64,000 bases of DNA from GWE2-42-39 sp034003625 (GTDB lineage Bacteria; Bacteroidota; Bacteroidia; Bacteroidales; Prolixibacteraceae). Of the stretch, positions 25,181 to 33,922 are shown piece after piece. A program made the position numbers and the translations under genes. Under the pieces are notes generated by a model that saw only the letters and a list, made by a program, of their open reading frames with translations, searched no databases and was not told the DNA's origin. The DNA lies in contig JAVEYG010000018.1 in assembly GCA_034003625.1 (NCBI GenBank), positions 1 to 64,000 of the forward strand, written 5' to 3'. Each line of letters begins with the position of its first letter. Position 1 is the stretch's first letter.

Positions 25181-25250
25181 GGGAATACCCTGGATTTTGA
25201 AATAATTTTAGTATGTGGATTATAAGCCCCCGGTACCGGGGGCTTATTTA
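25181..25250 (+). ncRNA. Candidate small RNA between two terminators
   Basis: A -7 promoter match TATCTTTG (25167-25174) precedes about 70 bases without an open frame that end in a perfect terminator hairpin (25223-25246). The only coding gene upstream is already closed by the terminator at 25067-25103, so the second terminator implies a separate short transcript. No known RNA family is recognised, and no clear -33 element is seen. Confidence 0.3.
25223..25250 (+). terminator. Perfect palindromic terminator
   Basis: TAAGCCCCCGGTACCGGGGGCTTA is self-complementary over 24 bases and is followed by a T-rich stretch. Confidence 0.65.
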
Positions 25251-25332
25251 TATCTCGAAATACTAACCTCTAATCCAATTTTTTTAATCTGAAAAAAGCA
25301 GACAGAATCACCGAACATTTTATGACTGTGTC

Positions 25333-25356
25333 CCCGGCTTAAGTAATTAAGCCGGG
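25333..25356. repeat. Perfect inverted repeat without T tract
   Basis: CCCGGCTTAA, loop GTAA, TTAAGCCGGG. The ten-base arms are perfect. No T tract follows, so it is not a typical terminator. It overlaps the start of the decayed gene at 25343. Confidence 0.5.
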
Positions 25357-25579
25357 ACAACTGGTTATCTATTTCCAGCATAAAACGGGTAATCCAAAGA
25401 ATTTTATCATTCGGTACGATGCCAAAAAAATGGATCCGAAAATTGAAAAAATAGAGTTTGAAACGGAAGAAGATCAGGGTGTCCTGAAAAAATGAGACGA
25501 TCGTATCTATCGTATCAATTTTGAATTTATCTCGCCCGAAACAAAAGACCAGGCATCATTTGTCATTTCAGCAAAATAA
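25343..25579 (+). pseudogene. Gene remnant with an internal TGA
   Basis: One frame reads VIKPGQLVIYFQHKTGNPKN, then IIRYDAKKMDPKIEK and EFETEEDQGVLKK, meets TGA at 25493-25495, then continues DDRIYRINFEF and ISPETKDQASFVISAK to a TAA at 25577. The codon after KK was probably TGG (Trp). Composition and the beta-strand-like pattern suggest the C-terminal part of a periplasmic protein. There is no start codon; a TAA precedes the frame at 25340. The family is unknown. Confidence 0.45.
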
Positions 25580-25708
25580 AATCAATCACAGATACTTCAA
25601 AATTCCCGGTCTTCTGTTTTTGTGCCGGGAATTTTTTTGATCAGGATTTATTCCCGATTGATTCCCGGATTGAATACCTTTACAAAACGAACTAAAAAAC
25701 AACAACCA

Positions 25709-25900
25709 ATGGAAATAAAATGTAACGAATGTACGATGCGGGCAAAATATGACCAAAACCCGAAATCGTTTGCCGGCCGTTTCTGGCGATGGCATATCCG
25801 TTTTTGTCCTGGCTGGAAAACCTACATGAATTCGCTCCCTGCGGAAGAACGGCAACAAATTGCACTGAAATACAACCAGAAGAAATTCATGAATCAGTAA
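25709..25900 (+). CDS. Small Cys-containing conserved protein, unknown function
   Basis: A protein of 63 residues from ATG 25709. It begins MEIKCNECTMRAKYDQNP with a CxxC pair and continues RFWRWHIRFCPGWKTYMNSL with a third cysteine, two tryptophans and a histidine, then a basic tail. A small zinc-binding or nucleic-acid-binding protein is possible. I recall similar short proteins in anaerobic bacteria but no assigned function. The upstream in-frame ATG at 25622 overlaps non-conserved sequence and is less likely. A bidirectional terminator follows. Confidence 0.6.
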   Translation: MEIKCNECTMRAKYDQNPKSFAGRFWRWHIRFCPGWKTYMNSLPAEERQQIALKYNQKKFMNQ

Positions 25901-25916
25901 TACTGATGTAATAAAA

Positions 25917-25941
25917 AAAAGCGGCCTTTGACCGCTTTTTT
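25917..25941. terminator. Bidirectional rho-independent terminator
   Basis: AAAAGCGG pairs with CCGCTTTT around CCTTTGA, with an A run on the left and a T run on the right. It separates the convergent small gene and the TPR lipoprotein gene. Confidence 0.75.
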
Positions 25942-25960
25942 TATGCTTGAATTGAATTGA

Positions 25961-27715
25961 TTAGTCTACAATTGCTTTGAATTTCGGATCTTCAAAGTAT
26001 TTTGCAAATTCCATATCGGTAGCAATCTTCGATTTCAGTTCGGGTTTCATTTCAACTGCTTTCTGAAGGCTTTCGAACATCAGGTTTTCTTTTGCTGTAC
26101 GTGCGCCAACAATAGCCTTAAAATATTCTTTCATGAAACAACCTTCCCATGTACAGTTTTCCAGCGATTTGAGAGCGCCGTTGTTGTCGCCGGCCAGAAT
26201 CTTGGCCAAGCCCACATTCGGAGAATCTGAAGCCCCAAACAACTTCACTGCTTTTTCATATTCGCCTTTTTTAACAGCCAGAATGCCAAGGTTATAATTT
26301 ACTTCCTCCCCAGCTCCTGATGCAGCGCCAAAATAGGCTTCTGCTTTTGCAAGGTCGCCTTCATATAATGCCACAGCGCCCAGGTTGTTTTTAATGATCG
26401 GTTCGTTATTTTTCAGCTTCTCAGCTTTTTCAAAAAGGCTCTTGGCATCGGAATACTTGAACTGTTTTACCAAAACCATACCGGCATTGTTATACCCTCT
26501 CCAGTCGTTCGGGTAAACTTTTGTCATCGAATTGTAGATGGCCAGTTGTTTGTTCTTGTCGGTTGTCAAAGTCGCGGCATACAGCAGTTCGGCAGGATTC
26601 AGCGAAGCCGGGTCAGAATCGGCCAGTGCAGCAATTTCTTCATCGGTCTTGCCAATCAGGTCAACATTGGCAGTAATTTTTGCACGGCGTAGTTTAGGCA
26701 GAATTTCATCAGCTACGGCTGTGAAAGCTGCTGAAAGATTTTTGATCTCACGTTCGCGAACTTCAGGATCGGTATACATCGAAAGTACGCGCAAAATCAA
26801 CTCTTTATCCTGAATGCTCGATTTTTCCATCATTTCCTTGAACCCTTCCCAGTCTTCAGGAGTAAATTTGGTTTTCAGCTGAGCTTCAATTTTTTCTTTT
26901 TTCAACGTGCTTTTTACAAAATCGGAAGAGGTTGCTTCACGTTTTCCTGAAAGTTTTGTATTGTAATCAAGTTCGCCGTCAGGCGATGCATACGCTGAAA
27001 CATCAATACCTTTTAGTTCTTTCCGTTCAGCTTCATAAGCATCTTTGGTGTACTGTTGCAGTTTTACGATGTCTTCTGCCGTCAATTCCGATTTACGGAC
27101 ATCTGCTTTGTTGATCAGGTAATGAATGTCAGCTGTGTATTCGTCGGGAACAATCCTCTGGAACGGGTCGATATTCGGATCGTATTTGCCCGTAGTATTG
27201 GCTTCTCTTCTTACGCCTATGATCGGCGAAGGATAGTTCAGCACCAAAGTCGAGGTAGCAATCACTCCATCGGCCACTTTGATCGGGTCAAAATCAAGGC
27301 TTTTGACGCCTTTTGAAGCGGTAATGCGGATTTCCAGGTCCGACAATCTCATTTCATCCACAAAAGGAGTATTGTCTTTGTACGAAAAGTTTCCGCCGGT
27401 AGTGTACGAAATCACTTTGTTGTTGGCATCTACTTTTTCTCCCTGTACAGTTACCGGGCTGAGCGCTTTTTCACCGCCTTCGTACTTGATCACAGGAGTT
27501 GCCACTAATGTTGCCTTTTTGTTGAAATACTTGGCAGGGAAAACACCGTTGATTGCCACATCAACTTTTCCGGCATGTGCTTCAAGGATTTCAGGGGTTA
27601 CCTTGAAGTCAATCTGATCGGCGTTGTTCTTCATTTTTTTGAGGCTGGCACAGCCTGATAAAAGCAACGCAGCCAATGCAATAGAGGTTAGAGGTTTTAA
27701 GCTAAATCTTTTCAT
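25961..27715 (-). CDS. TPR lipoprotein of the outer envelope, unknown function
   Basis: A protein of 584 residues from the ATG at 27715 (MKRFSLKPLTSIALAALLLSGCASL); the upstream in-frame ATG gives no signal peptide. The lipobox LSGC marks a lipoprotein. The N-terminal third is beta-rich (DFKVTPEILEAHAGKVDVAI ... ATLVATPVIKYEGGEKALSP). The middle (about residues 235-260) has LKGIDVSAYASPDGELDYN and LSGKRE, resembling OmpA-like peptidoglycan-binding segments. The C-terminal 250 residues are TPR-like (WRGYNNAGMVLVKQFKYSDA, IIKNNLGAVALYEGDLAKAE). Such proteins are widespread in Bacteroidota; a structural envelope role is likely. Confidence 0.75.
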   Translation of the reverse strand: MKRFSLKPLTSIALAALLLSGCASLKKMKNNADQIDFKVTPEILEAHAGKVDVAINGVFPAKYFNKKATLVATPVIKYEGGEKALSPVTVQGEKVDANNKVISYTTGGNFSYKDNTPFVDEMRLSDLEIRITASKGVKSLDFDPIKVADGVIATSTLVLNYPSPIIGVRREANTTGKYDPNIDPFQRIVPDEYTADIHYLINKADVRKSELTAEDIVKLQQYTKDAYEAERKELKGIDVSAYASPDGELDYNTKLSGKREATSSDFVKSTLKKEKIEAQLKTKFTPEDWEGFKEMMEKSSIQDKELILRVLSMYTDPEVREREIKNLSAAFTAVADEILPKLRRAKITANVDLIGKTDEEIAALADSDPASLNPAELLYAATLTTDKNKQLAIYNSMTKVYPNDWRGYNNAGMVLVKQFKYSDAKSLFEKAEKLKNNEPIIKNNLGAVALYEGDLAKAEAYFGAASGAGEEVNYNLGILAVKKGEYEKAVKLFGASDSPNVGLAKILAGDNNGALKSLENCTWEGCFMKEYFKAIVGARTAKENLMFESLQKAVEMKPELKSKIATDMEFAKYFEDPKFKAIVD

Positions 27716-27804
27716 ATTGACAGTATTAGAAATTGAATTATAAATTTCGGTTAACATTTACAAAAATAGCAATGTTTTGAATATATGAAAGGGAATGAAG
27801 GATA

Positions 27805-28446
27805 TTATTCCTCTAATAACACCCTGTTAATCCCACTTTTATATTCATTTTTAAAAATTGCGCCCAATAACATTTTATAATGGTCACTTTTCCCAACAAA
27901 ATCAATGCCATTTGTGTCGATGATTGCTATCGGAAAATCTCCCTGCTGCCTGAAGAAACTGAAATAGCCCTGCGCAATCTTCTCCAGATAAAGAGGATCA
28001 ATTTGTTTTTCATACTCACGTCCCCTGATTTCTATGTTGCGAAGCAGGTTTTCTGTGTTCAGGTGCAGGTAAACATACAGATCGGGTTTGGGCATCTTTT
28101 CGTAAATGATCTGAAAAAATTGTTGATACAATTTGTATTCGTCGGGTTGCAAGGTGTTTTGAGCAAAGATCAGCGATTTCATAAAGTAATAGTCGGAAAC
28201 GGTAAATGAACTGAACAGGTCGAAATTTTGCAGTTCGCGGTTTAGTTGGTTGTACCGTTCGGCCAGGAACGACATTTCGAGCGGGAACGAATATTTGTCA
28301 GGCTCCCGGTAGAATTTGGGGAGAAAAGGATTATCGGCAAATTGTTCCAATACCAATTTTGCATTAAAATCGCGGCTAATCATCTGTGCCAGCGTAGTTT
28401 TTCCAGCACCTATATTTCCTTCTATGACCAGATAATTAATCTTCAT
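27805..28446 (-). CDS. Deoxynucleoside kinase
   Basis: A protein of 213 residues that phosphorylates deoxynucleosides for nucleotide salvage. The N-terminal P-loop is VIEGNIGAGKTTLAQ; LVLEQFADNPFLPKFY holds the substrate-side Glu; SFLAERYNQL follows; PDLYVYLHL and RGREYEKQI are the DRS-like and lid regions of the dCK/dGK-type family. Length fits bacterial members. Which base it prefers cannot be decided. Confidence 0.85.
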   Translation of the reverse strand: MKINYLVIEGNIGAGKTTLAQMISRDFNAKLVLEQFADNPFLPKFYREPDKYSFPLEMSFLAERYNQLNRELQNFDLFSSFTVSDYYFMKSLIFAQNTLQPDEYKLYQQFFQIIYEKMPKPDLYVYLHLNTENLLRNIEIRGREYEKQIDPLYLEKIAQGYFSFFRQQGDFPIAIIDTNGIDFVGKSDHYKMLLGAIFKNEYKSGINRVLLEE

Positions 28447-28458
28447 TTCTGAAAATAA

Positions 28459-28490
28459 AAAATCCCGGGAACAACCTGTTCCGGGATTTT
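28459..28490 (-). terminator. Terminator hairpin between prolyl oligopeptidase and deoxynucleoside kinase genes
   Basis: AAAATCCCGG and CCGGGATTTT flank an inner GGAACA/TGTTCC stem with one bulge. It sits just downstream of the prolyl oligopeptidase gene on the minus strand; A/T runs on both sides allow action on that strand. Confidence 0.65.
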
Positions 28491-28516
28491 AAAAGTACAA
28501 TATTTGCTTGATATTT

Positions 28517-30619
28517 TTACATTTTCATGTCCAAATGATAGAAAAGGAACGACCATAAATCGGTGTATTCGTCGATTACTTTCGCGGTTGGTTTTCCGGC
28601 GCCGTGGCCGGCTTTTACGTCGATACGCACCAGCACCGGTAGTTTTCCGCTATTGTATTCCTGCAGACGGGCCATGTATTTAAACGTGTGTGCAGGCACT
28701 ACCCGGTCGTCGTGGTCGGCAGTTCCGGCCAGCACTGCCGGGTATTTTCCTCCCTTGATGATAGTGTGGTAAGGAGAATAGTGGTACAGGTATTCAAACA
28801 TTTCCCTGCTGTCGTCGCTTTTTCCATAATCGCCGGCCCAGGCCCAGCCAATGGTAAACTGGTGGTACCGGAGCATATCCATTACACCCACCAGCGGGAA
28901 AGCCACTTTAAACAAATCGGGGCGCTGGTTCAGTACTGCACCAATCAGCAGCCCGCCATTCGAACCCCCCATGATGGCTAATTTGTCGTTTGATGTATAT
29001 TTCTGTGCAATCAGGTATTCAGCAGCCGCGATAAAATCGTCGAACACATTTTGTTTGTTCATTTTGGTTCCGGCCAGGTGCCATTCTTCGCCATATTCGC
29101 CGCCACCACGCAGGTTGGCAACTGCATAAACACCGCCGTTTTCAAAAAAAGCAAGGCGGGTAGTCGAAAACGAAGGGGCGAGGCTGATGTTAAAACCTCC
29201 ATAAGCGTACAGCAATGCCGGGTTTTTCCCGTTCAGCACCAGCCCTTTTTTATGGACAATGAACATCGGTATCTTTGTGTCGTCTTTGCTGATATAAAAT
29301 TCCTGTTTCACTTCAAAATCATCGGGGTTGAACTTCACTTCGGGACGGTAATGAAGGGTCGATTCATTATTGGCAAGATCGAATTTATAAATTTCGCCGG
29401 GCGTGTTAAACGAAGTGTAATCGTAAAATGCAACAGGGTCGTCCATTTTTCCTGAGATGGTGTTCACGGCACCGATCCCGGGCAGTTTTACATCGTATTC
29501 AAACGAACCGGCATGACTGAAAACCTGCATTACACTGTGGGCATCTTTCATGTAAAGGGCCACAATCTTATTTCCTATGAACCCAGCCGATTGCAATACA
29601 TTTTCTTTTTCCGGAATGATTTCCTCCCAGTTTTCTTTTTCCGGGTTTTTCAGGTTAAATTTTATCAGTTTGTATTTTGGGGCATCGCAGTTAGTAAGCG
29701 CATACAAATTGTCGCCAATCGTGCCAACCACATTGAAATCGTTGTCGAAAGTGGCAATCACCGATACTAATTTGCCATTTCTATCGTTCAGGTTTTTCAC
29801 TGAAAGGGCGTTCCCGCTGGTGGTTTCCGACATGGAAACAATCAGGAACCGGTTATCTTCGGATACTCCGGCATAACAATTTCGTTTGGCATGTTCCCGG
29901 TCTTCATAAATCAACTGGTCGTCGGCCTGTGTGGTGCCTATTTTATGAAAATAGATTTTGTGGTATTCGTTGGCATTCGACAATTCGCTGCCCGGGACAG
30001 GTTTATCGTAGGCGCTGTAAAAGAAGCCATCGTTGTACGAATCAAGCCCCGAGAATTTTACCCACTTGATATGGTCTTGCAATAATTCTCCTGTTTCAAG
30101 GTTTTTCACAAATATTTCGTTCCAGTCGGAGCCGGAACGTGCAATTTTGTAAATCATGTATTTCCCATCCTCTGTGATTTCAACACCCGAGAGGGCAACC
30201 GTCCCGTCTTCCGAGAGTTTATTTGGGTCGAGAACTTCACGAGGTTCGCCGTTCAGTTCGTCGGTTACATACAAGACGCTCTGGTTTTGCAGTCCGTTGT
30301 TCTTAAAGAAATAATATTTTCCAGCTTCTTTGAACGGGGTAGAATAACGCGGATAGTCCATCAGTTCGGTCAGGCGGTTGCGTATTTGTTCGCGGTACGG
30401 AAGTTTTTCGAGATAAGCGAACGTAACTTCGTTCTGCGCTTTTACCCATTCGGCTGTTTCTGCCGAGGTGTCGTTCTCTAACCAGCGATAAGGATCCTTC
30501 ACCACTGTGCCGAAATAATCATCGGACACTTCCACTTTTTTAGTAAGTGGGTACTCTATTTTCTGGTCGGTGCATGAGGCCATAAAAATAAGTGCTAAAA
30601 AGAGGAGTATTAATTTATT
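28517..30619 (-). CDS. Prolyl oligopeptidase (S9A), lipoprotein
   Basis: A serine peptidase of 700 residues that cleaves short peptides after proline. The start is set at 30619 because MNKLILLFLALIFMASC gives a lipoprotein signal (lipobox MASC). The N-terminal beta-propeller begins after DPYRWLENDTSAETAEWV; the C-terminal alpha/beta hydrolase carries the nucleophile in GGSNGGLLIGA, the Asp in GTADHDDRV and the His in KAGHGAGK. The GGGEYGEEWHLAG block is also typical. It would act in the periplasm on imported peptides. It stands alone. Confidence 0.92.
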   Translation of the reverse strand, partial: NKLILLFLALIFMASCTDQKIEYPLTKKVEVSDDYFGTVVKDPYRWLENDTSAETAEWVKAQNEVTFAYLEKLPYREQIRNRLTELMDYPRYSTPFKEAGKYYFFKNNGLQNQSVLYVTDELNGEPREVLDPNKLSEDGTVALSGVEITEDGKYMIYKIARSGSDWNEIFVKNLETGELLQDHIKWVKFSGLDSYNDGFFYSAYDKPVPGSELSNANEYHKIYFHKIGTTQADDQLIYEDREHAKRNCYAGVSEDNRFLIVSMSETTSGNALSVKNLNDRNGKLVSVIATFDNDFNVVGTIGDNLYALTNCDAPKYKLIKFNLKNPEKENWEEIIPEKENVLQSAGFIGNKIVALYMKDAHSVMQVFSHAGSFEYDVKLPGIGAVNTISGKMDDPVAFYDYTSFNTPGEIYKFDLANNESTLHYRPEVKFNPDDFEVKQEFYISKDDTKIPMFIVHKKGLVLNGKNPALLYAYGGFNISLAPSFSTTRLAFFENGGVYAVANLRGGGEYGEEWHLAGTKMNKQNVFDDFIAAAEYLIAQKYTSNDKLAIMGGSNGGLLIGAVLNQRPDLFKVAFPLVGVMDMLRYHQFTIGWAWAGDYGKSDDSREMFEYLYHYSPYHTIIKGGKYPAVLAGTADHDDRVVPAHTFKYMARLQEYNSGKLPVLVRIDVKAGHGAGKPTAKVIDEYTDLWSFLFYHLDMKM

Positions 30620-30726
30620 CATAACAGGATACAATTTGGTTAGTAAATTTTCCAAAAGGAATTATCGTCTTATTGGTCTGTACCCGGAGTGCAAAATTAC
30701 AGGAAATTTCAGCCTGAAAAGTAATT

Positions 30727-32562
30727 TTATCCCACTATAAATTCTTCTTTCTTCTCCGGAAAGATGGAATATTGCTTTTTTTGAATATTCTCTGCCACTA
30801 TTTCGGCAATGTCCATCACCTTTGTTTTTGAATGACGGGCAATGGTGCGTTTACAGACCGGGCAGGCTGTTGCTAAAATTTCAGGCCGGGGGGCGCATAG
30901 TTCTTCAACCAAATGTTTAGCGATTTTATCCTTGTTTCCCTGGCTGATTTTGGTATTTGCCAGGCTCCCGCCGCAACAGAGCGAATTTGCCCGTTCGAAA
31001 GCAGAAACAGCCAATGTGCCGGTTTGCTGTAGCAGTTTCCGTGGCTGATCGTATATTCCGGAACCGCGTCCCAACTCGCAGGGGTCGTGATAAACCATAC
31101 GGAGTTGCCGTTTTTTAATCTGAATTTTCCCGGCTTCAGCCAATTTCAAAAGATATTCGCTGTGGTGCAAGACCGGTATCGGGAGTTCGTAATGTTCGTT
31201 GAACATTTTATAACAGATGGGGCAGGAAGTAACCAGCATTTTGGCTTCTGAAGCAAGAATATAGTCGCGGTTGAAAGCAACCAGTTTCCGGGCGGCTCCG
31301 GTATTTCCTGATAAAAACATGGGGCGGCCACAGCAGGCTCCCTGCTCGTCGTTCATCCGTTTAAAATCTTCGCCAGCCTCTTCCATAATTTTCACCATTG
31401 CCTGTTCGATGCCCGGACTTAACGACGACATGCAACCGGGGAAATAAACAACTGTCGATTTCTTCGTGGTTTTTAACGGTACCAAATAATCAAAACCATT
31501 TTTATCAAGCCGGGCAAACTGTTCGCGGTAAATTTGTTTTTGCAGGGTGAGTTCGATCCCCACCGGGCAGGCTTCGGTGCAACGCCCGCACATCAGGCAG
31601 TTTCTCAGGTTTTCCTCGCTCAGGCTGCCGCTGCGTATATCGCGGGTAAAATTCACGCCCTGCACGGTACTGATCCCCGCTTGTGTTTTTAGTTGGCAAA
31701 CGTCAATACAAACGCCGCAGCGCGAACACGAGTAGATTTCAAAATTCGTAAACCCCCGATCCATCTCACGTTTATCCAAACCCCATTGTTTCAGGAAAAT
31801 ATAGGCGACCTCGGTGGGGATGTGCATGTAACGGGAAAACGGCAGCAATACAAAAAAGCCAAACAAAACGACCGAATAGAACCACCAGAAAGGTATTTCC
31901 ATTTGCCCAACGGGGAGAAAAGAGGCCAGCAACCGACCGGTTTGCCCGGTTAAAAAACTATGTCCTTCGCTTCCTGATGCGATACTTTCAGCCAGATAAC
32001 GTACCGGGAAAATAAGCCACAGAAAAGCAAGCGTCCATTTGTCGATGCGGTTGTGTGGGGTAGTATGGGCCATTCCCAGGGTTTTGCTGCGGAAACGTTT
32101 CAGTACGGCAAGGAAAAGGCCGCTGAGGATCATCAACAGAAAAAAATCCATCAGGAAGGCATACGTATCTGAATGCCGGAATTTTTCTTCCGGAGAAACA
32201 AAATGTTTAAAGAAGATAGCCACATATGGGCGGGCTGTAATTTTCCCCGAATAGGCAATTACTTCTAATTTCCCGATTAAAATGATCATAAACCAGCCAA
32301 AGGCAAAACACAGGTGCATGTACCCGAGCAGCGGGTTTTTGCGGAAAAGTTTCCGGTGCAGCAGGCTTTCCATAAACACTTCGCCAAATGCCCGGATGGT
32401 TTTCATGGTCAGGATATTTTGCCCGAATTTCACCAATCCGTTCCGGTCGAGTTCGTAAATCCATTTCAGGAAAAGAAAAACCAACCAGGCAGTAATAAAT
32501 AATAATCCGGCCAAAAACGGGACAACAAAAAGCGGAAATGTGTGGGTTGGTATCTGGCTCAT
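30727..32562 (-). CDS. HdrDE-like membrane Fe-S oxidoreductase
   Basis: A protein of 611 residues, last gene of a five-gene unit. The N-terminal 250 residues contain about five membrane helices with histidines placed as in the cytochrome b/NarI-like (HdrE) family, for contact with menaquinone. Two [4Fe-4S] motifs follow (CSRCGVCIDVC at about residue 275; CLMCGRCTEACP at about 320), then two CCG domains (GACCGRP near 410 and SLCCGGS near 527), the set that binds the noncubane cluster in HdrD. It is thus an HdrD/HdrE fusion. In methanogens HdrDE reduces CoM-S-S-CoB; here the substrate is unknown, possibly a thiol/disulfide or another two-electron carrier linked to menaquinone. Confidence 0.85.
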   Translation of the reverse strand: MSQIPTHTFPLFVVPFLAGLLFITAWLVFLFLKWIYELDRNGLVKFGQNILTMKTIRAFGEVFMESLLHRKLFRKNPLLGYMHLCFAFGWFMIILIGKLEVIAYSGKITARPYVAIFFKHFVSPEEKFRHSDTYAFLMDFFLLMILSGLFLAVLKRFRSKTLGMAHTTPHNRIDKWTLAFLWLIFPVRYLAESIASGSEGHSFLTGQTGRLLASFLPVGQMEIPFWWFYSVVLFGFFVLLPFSRYMHIPTEVAYIFLKQWGLDKREMDRGFTNFEIYSCSRCGVCIDVCQLKTQAGISTVQGVNFTRDIRSGSLSEENLRNCLMCGRCTEACPVGIELTLQKQIYREQFARLDKNGFDYLVPLKTTKKSTVVYFPGCMSSLSPGIEQAMVKIMEEAGEDFKRMNDEQGACCGRPMFLSGNTGAARKLVAFNRDYILASEAKMLVTSCPICYKMFNEHYELPIPVLHHSEYLLKLAEAGKIQIKKRQLRMVYHDPCELGRGSGIYDQPRKLLQQTGTLAVSAFERANSLCCGGSLANTKISQGNKDKIAKHLVEELCAPRPEILATACPVCKRTIARHSKTKVMDIAEIVAENIQKKQYSIFPEKKEEFIVG

Positions 32563-32888
32563 GCTTCGGTCAGTTTTTTCATCAGGTCGATCACATTACG
32601 GATATTTACGCCACGCGGGCAAACCATGGCACATTTTCCACAGAACATACATTGTTCGATTTCCGAAAGAAAAGCCCCTGTTTCCCCACGGCGAAAACGG
32701 GTGTGCGTTTTCCGGATATTGTAGCCTGAGCGGGAAACAGCCTGACAGGCACCGGTACAACTTCCGCAGCCAACGCACAAACGTACGCTGGGATCCAGAT
32801 CAAGCAGCCTGTCGGCAAAACGGTGGTCCAGTTTGTCCCAGTCGGTTTCGCGGCTTTTTGAAATTGAATATCCGAAAGAATGTTTCAT
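32559..32888 (-). CDS. HdrC-like 4Fe-4S dicluster protein
   Basis: A protein of 109 residues with two ferredoxin-type cluster motifs, CVGCGSCTGAC (about residue 38) and CMFCGKCAMVCP (about residue 80), and little else. Its stop overlaps the start of the HdrDE-like gene by four bases, and its start overlaps the HdrA-like stop by four bases. It should wire electrons from the flavoprotein to the membrane subunit. Confidence 0.85.
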   Translation of the reverse strand: MKHSFGYSISKSRETDWDKLDHRFADRLLDLDPSVRLCVGCGSCTGACQAVSRSGYNIRKTHTRFRRGETGAFLSEIEQCMFCGKCAMVCPRGVNIRNVIDLMKKLTEA

Positions 32889-33922
32889 TGTTCAGGCTGG
32901 ATAGTTAAATATTGGTGCAATGCCAGGGCTGCCGATTTACCATCGTTTATTGCATCGGTAACTGTCGAAGGCCCTTTGCAGGCGCCGGCAATCATCACAT
33001 TGGGCAGCATGGTTTGGTTTTCTCCGGTGAAGTTTTCAGCATAATCAATAAATTCCGACCCGTCGGCATTTTTCTTTTCAGAAAGGAACGGGAACTGTTT
33101 TCCTTCCATGCCTACCATCAGGATTACAAAATCCAGCGTCATTTTCATCGGGGTCCCGGTCAGGGTATCTTCGGTTTTCATCCGGATTTTTCCTTGCATA
33201 TCTTCGGCCAGCTCGGAAACCCGGCCACGGATGAAATTCACCCGCCAATCTATTTGTGCCTCGCGGTACAATTCTTCGTAACCTTTACCGAAAAGTCGCA
33301 AGTCCATGTAGAAATTAAAGACTTCAGCCCCGGGATATAATTTTTTCATTTCAATGGCCTGTTTTACCGCACAGATGCAGCAAACTTTAGAGCAATAGGT
33401 GTTGCCCGCTTTTTCGTCGCGCGAGCCCACGCAATGAAGGATGCCAATGCGTTTCACTTCTTCGCTGCTAAAAGGCAACCTGCCTTCTTTTGTCAGCATT
33501 TCTTCTACATCAGCCGAAGTCAACACATTTTTGTACAATCCGTAGCCGTATTCTTCTTTCCGGTGTGCGTCGAATTCGGTGTACCCGCTGGCCCAAACCA
33601 CACCTTTTACCGTAATTTTTTCCCCGGAAGCGGTTTTAATTTCTAATCCGGTTTCTCCGTTTTTCAGGTTTTGTACTTCGGTTTCAGTAATAATTTTTAC
33701 GGAAGCTTCTTCCAGTGGACGGATCAGTTGCTGTTGCAGTTCTGCCGCGCTGATAAACCCCGGAAACAAATTGTGCCAACGGGCCAGTTTGCCACCAATG
33801 TTTTTTTTCTTTTCGATGATTACCGGATGATGGCCCAGCGCAAGAAGGGTATTGGCTGCTGCCAGCCCGGCAGGGCCGGAGCCGATAACAGCGATTGGAT
33901 GTTGCGATTGTTCGTTGGTCAT
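32885..33922 (-). CDS. HdrA/QmoA-like FAD oxidoreductase
   Basis: A flavoprotein of 345 residues. The FAD-binding start is IAVIGSGPAGLAAANTLLALGH; KKNIGGKLARW follows; GILHCVGSRDEK and YCSKVCCICAVKQAIEMKK are hallmark HdrA blocks; the end shows MIAGACKGPSTVTDAINDGKSAA. It is much shorter than methanogen HdrA and lacks the extra ferredoxin domains, so it is closer in size to QmoA. It lies in an overlapping operon with HdrB- and HdrC-like genes. Confidence 0.85.
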   Translation of the reverse strand: MTNEQSQHPIAVIGSGPAGLAAANTLLALGHHPVIIEKKKNIGGKLARWHNLFPGFISAAELQQQLIRPLEEASVKIITETEVQNLKNGETGLEIKTASGEKITVKGVVWASGYTEFDAHRKEEYGYGLYKNVLTSADVEEMLTKEGRLPFSSEEVKRIGILHCVGSRDEKAGNTYCSKVCCICAVKQAIEMKKLYPGAEVFNFYMDLRLFGKGYEELYREAQIDWRVNFIRGRVSELAEDMQGKIRMKTEDTLTGTPMKMTLDFVILMVGMEGKQFPFLSEKKNADGSEFIDYAENFTGENQTMLPNVMIAGACKGPSTVTDAINDGKSAALALHQYLTIQPEQ

